DNA of 5,326 nt. It comes from Phycisphaerales bacterium. Lineage in GTDB: Bacteria; Planctomycetota; Phycisphaerae; Phycisphaerales; UBA1924. Shown in pieces: positions 4,345 through 5,326 of the stretch. The translations under genes were made by a program, and so were the position numbers. Location: contig SLFH01000214.1 in NCBI GenBank assembly GCA_007124345.1, positions 1 through 5,326 of the forward strand, given 5' to 3'. The notes beneath the pieces are model-generated. The model did not search any database, was not told the DNA's origin, and saw only the letters and a list, made by a program, of their open reading frames with translations. Every line of letters starts with the position of its first letter. Within the stretch, counting starts at the first letter, position 1.

Positions 4345-5238
4345 TCACCGGGCAAGTTCGAAGTCCGCCGGCTCGATCCGCGTTTGTTCGCGACGCCTGA
4401 CAGGCTTGAACGACCGGCCTGACTTTCGGCGGCGCCGTCGCGGCCAAGCCCGCCGAACAGCCCTGAGGAGCGCCGCGGGGTCGCGTTCGGCGTAACGCTC
4501 ACGCTTCTGGCGATAGCCATCGAGGATCGGCCCGGCTGTCGCGCGGATCTCGTCTTCTCGGGGGTCGCCCGCGTAGTCCTCCGGCGCCGCCCAGACGAAC
4601 CTGTTGGTCTCCGCCTCGTGCGTCGGCACCGAGATGAACCGGCGCCGCACGAGGCGCCCGGTCTCTTCCTGCTCCGCCGCGGCGGCGACAAAGAAGTCGA
4701 TCGCGGCGTCCGGATACCCGAAGAGGTACCCGTAGGCCCGGAACCGATCGAGCTTCGGAAGGCGCTCGGCGATCGCGAGCACGACTTCCGGATCCGCTTC
4801 GGGGTCGACGCCAAGAGGGGCCCAGAAGGCCCGCTGCTCGTGCAGCATGCGTCGCATCGAGGCCCTGTGCACCACGAACGCTTCGGCCGAGCGTTTCGAG
4901 TCCCACTCGGCCGCGAAGACCATCACGCCCGCGGCGATCTCTCCGTCGTCGATCCGCTCGAGCAGCGCCCGGGTGCGGACGAGGGGTTCAAGGTCTGGAT
5001 ACTCGGTGCTCAGGCGGTGGCTCCAGAAGCCGGTGCTCATCGGCTTGAGCCCGCCCGCGACGGTGAAGAGCGCCTCGCGGTCGAGCATGCGGAGCACAAG
5101 CTCACCGAACTCCTGCCGCTCATCGGGCGTGAGGCCCCGCGTCGGGTCCGCGGGCCCCATGGCGGTGCACCCGCCGAACATCAGGGACGCGAGCAGGAGC
5201 AACGGCCAGCGGATTCGGGCGGGCGGTGTCGGCGGCAA
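4345..5238 (-). CDS. Putative lipoprotein of unknown function with a basic C-terminal tail
   Basis: I cannot name this 297-residue protein. It starts with TTG at 5238-5236, chosen because AGGAG lies 8 bases upstream and the frame then begins with a signal sequence: Arg8 and Arg10, a hydrophobic core WPLLLLASLMF (11-21) and Cys24 in FGGC. That is a lipobox-like site, though Phe at -3 is not ideal. The mature part (25-255) is mostly helical by composition and has conserved-looking stretches FTVAGGLKPMSTGFW (58-72), YLFGYPDAAIDFF (171-183) and THEAETNRFVWA (206-217). The C-terminus (about 259-283) is very basic, with five consecutive Arg at 267-271. The protein is probably exported and attached to a membrane. 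It converges on the plus-strand operon with 8 bases between stops. Confidence 0.75.
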   Translation of the reverse strand: MPPTPPARIRWPLLLLASLMFGGCTAMGPADPTRGLTPDERQEFGELVLRMLDREALFTVAGGLKPMSTGFWSHRLSTEYPDLEPLVRTRALLERIDDGEIAAGVMVFAAEWDSKRSAEAFVVHRASMRRMLHEQRAFWAPLGVDPEADPEVVLAIAERLPKLDRFRAYGYLFGYPDAAIDFFVAAAAEQEETGRLVRRRFISVPTHEAETNRFVWAAPEDYAGDPREDEIRATAGPILDGYRQKRERYAERDPAALLRAVRRAWPRRRRRKSGRSFKPVRRREQTRIEPADFELAR

Positions 5239-5291
5239 GAGGCGTGCTCCTGGGTGGGCGTGTGCGCGTCGGGTTGACCCGCGGGGGCTTG

Positions 5292-5315
5292 ATGATAATA
5301 GTAACGCATTATCAT
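5292..5315. promoter_or_regulatory. AT-rich palindromic operator, Fur-family-like
   Basis: ATGATAAT (5292-5299) and ATTATCAT (5308-5315) are perfect inverted repeats separated by 8 bases, inside a 25-base AT-rich island in DNA that is otherwise very GC-rich. GATAAT...ATTATC arms are typical of Fur-family operators (Fur, Zur and relatives), but the canonical Fur box has a 7-base gap between these hexamers, so the exact regulator is uncertain. On the minus strand TATTAT (5302-5297, 5/6 to the -10 consensus) overlaps the site about 59 bases before the lipoprotein start, so a bound protein should block that promoter. Plus-strand promoter-like sequences (TTGATG at 5289-5294, TATCAT at 5310-5315) also overlap it, so a divergent gene beyond the window may share it. 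Confidence 0.55.
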
Positions 5316-5326
5316 TGACCGGGCCA

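Noticed and set aside
3233..4447. A 404-residue minus-strand open frame over scoB
   Set aside because: It is low-complexity (Asp/Arg/His-rich), has no recognisable domain and lies opposite scoB, whose conserved residues are clear.
5274..5299. Plus-strand promoter TTGACC...GATAAT at the right edge
   Set aside because: The spacer is only 14 bases, too short for a standard sigma-70 promoter.
1..5326. tRNA, rRNA, CRISPR arrays, insertion sequences or attachment sites
   Set aside because: No repeats, cloverleaf-like sequences, transposase motifs or terminal inverted repeats were seen.

Overview
The window is GC-rich chromosomal DNA from a free-living, respiring bacterium. High GC, few strong Shine-Dalgarno sites, GTG/TTG starts and a mix of SCOT-type CoA-transferase, secreted dienelactone-hydrolase-like protein and membrane-anchored cytochrome c would suit a planctomycete (Phycisphaerae-like), but this placement is an inference with modest confidence. 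There is no sign of mobile elements, phage, rRNA, tRNA or CRISPR.

Layout. Bases 1-118 (minus strand) are the start of threonyl-tRNA synthetase (thrS), cut by the window edge. Bases 119-485 are a non-coding divergent region between thrS and nrdR, and this is the most interesting part of the window. On the minus strand it holds a promoter-like sequence, an 18-codon reading frame with 8 threonine codons (six in a row), a sequence able to form an antiterminator that starts at the leader stop codon, and a GC-rich hairpin followed by four U residues, all in the right order upstream of thrS. This is the layout of a leader-peptide transcription attenuator that would sense charged tRNA-Thr. On the plus strand the same region holds a good sigma-70-like promoter for nrdR.

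Bases 486-1560 (plus) carry nrdR (repressor of ribonucleotide reductase genes) and, 13 bases later, a membrane-anchored mono-haem cytochrome c. Bases 1612-4336 (plus) are a probable operon: scoA (CoA-transferase subunit A), an exported dienelactone-hydrolase-family protein, scoB (CoA-transferase subunit B) and a small C-terminally membrane-anchored protein whose GTG start directly abuts the scoB stop. ScoA and ScoB together should form a 3-oxoacid (acetoacetate/succinyl-CoA) CoA-transferase; the hydrolase gene between the two subunits is unusual.

Bases 4345-5238 (minus) encode an unrecognised putative lipoprotein that converges on the operon with only 8 bases between the stop codons. Upstream of it, at the right edge, is an AT-rich island with a perfect 8-bp inverted repeat that resembles a metalloregulator (Fur-family) operator.
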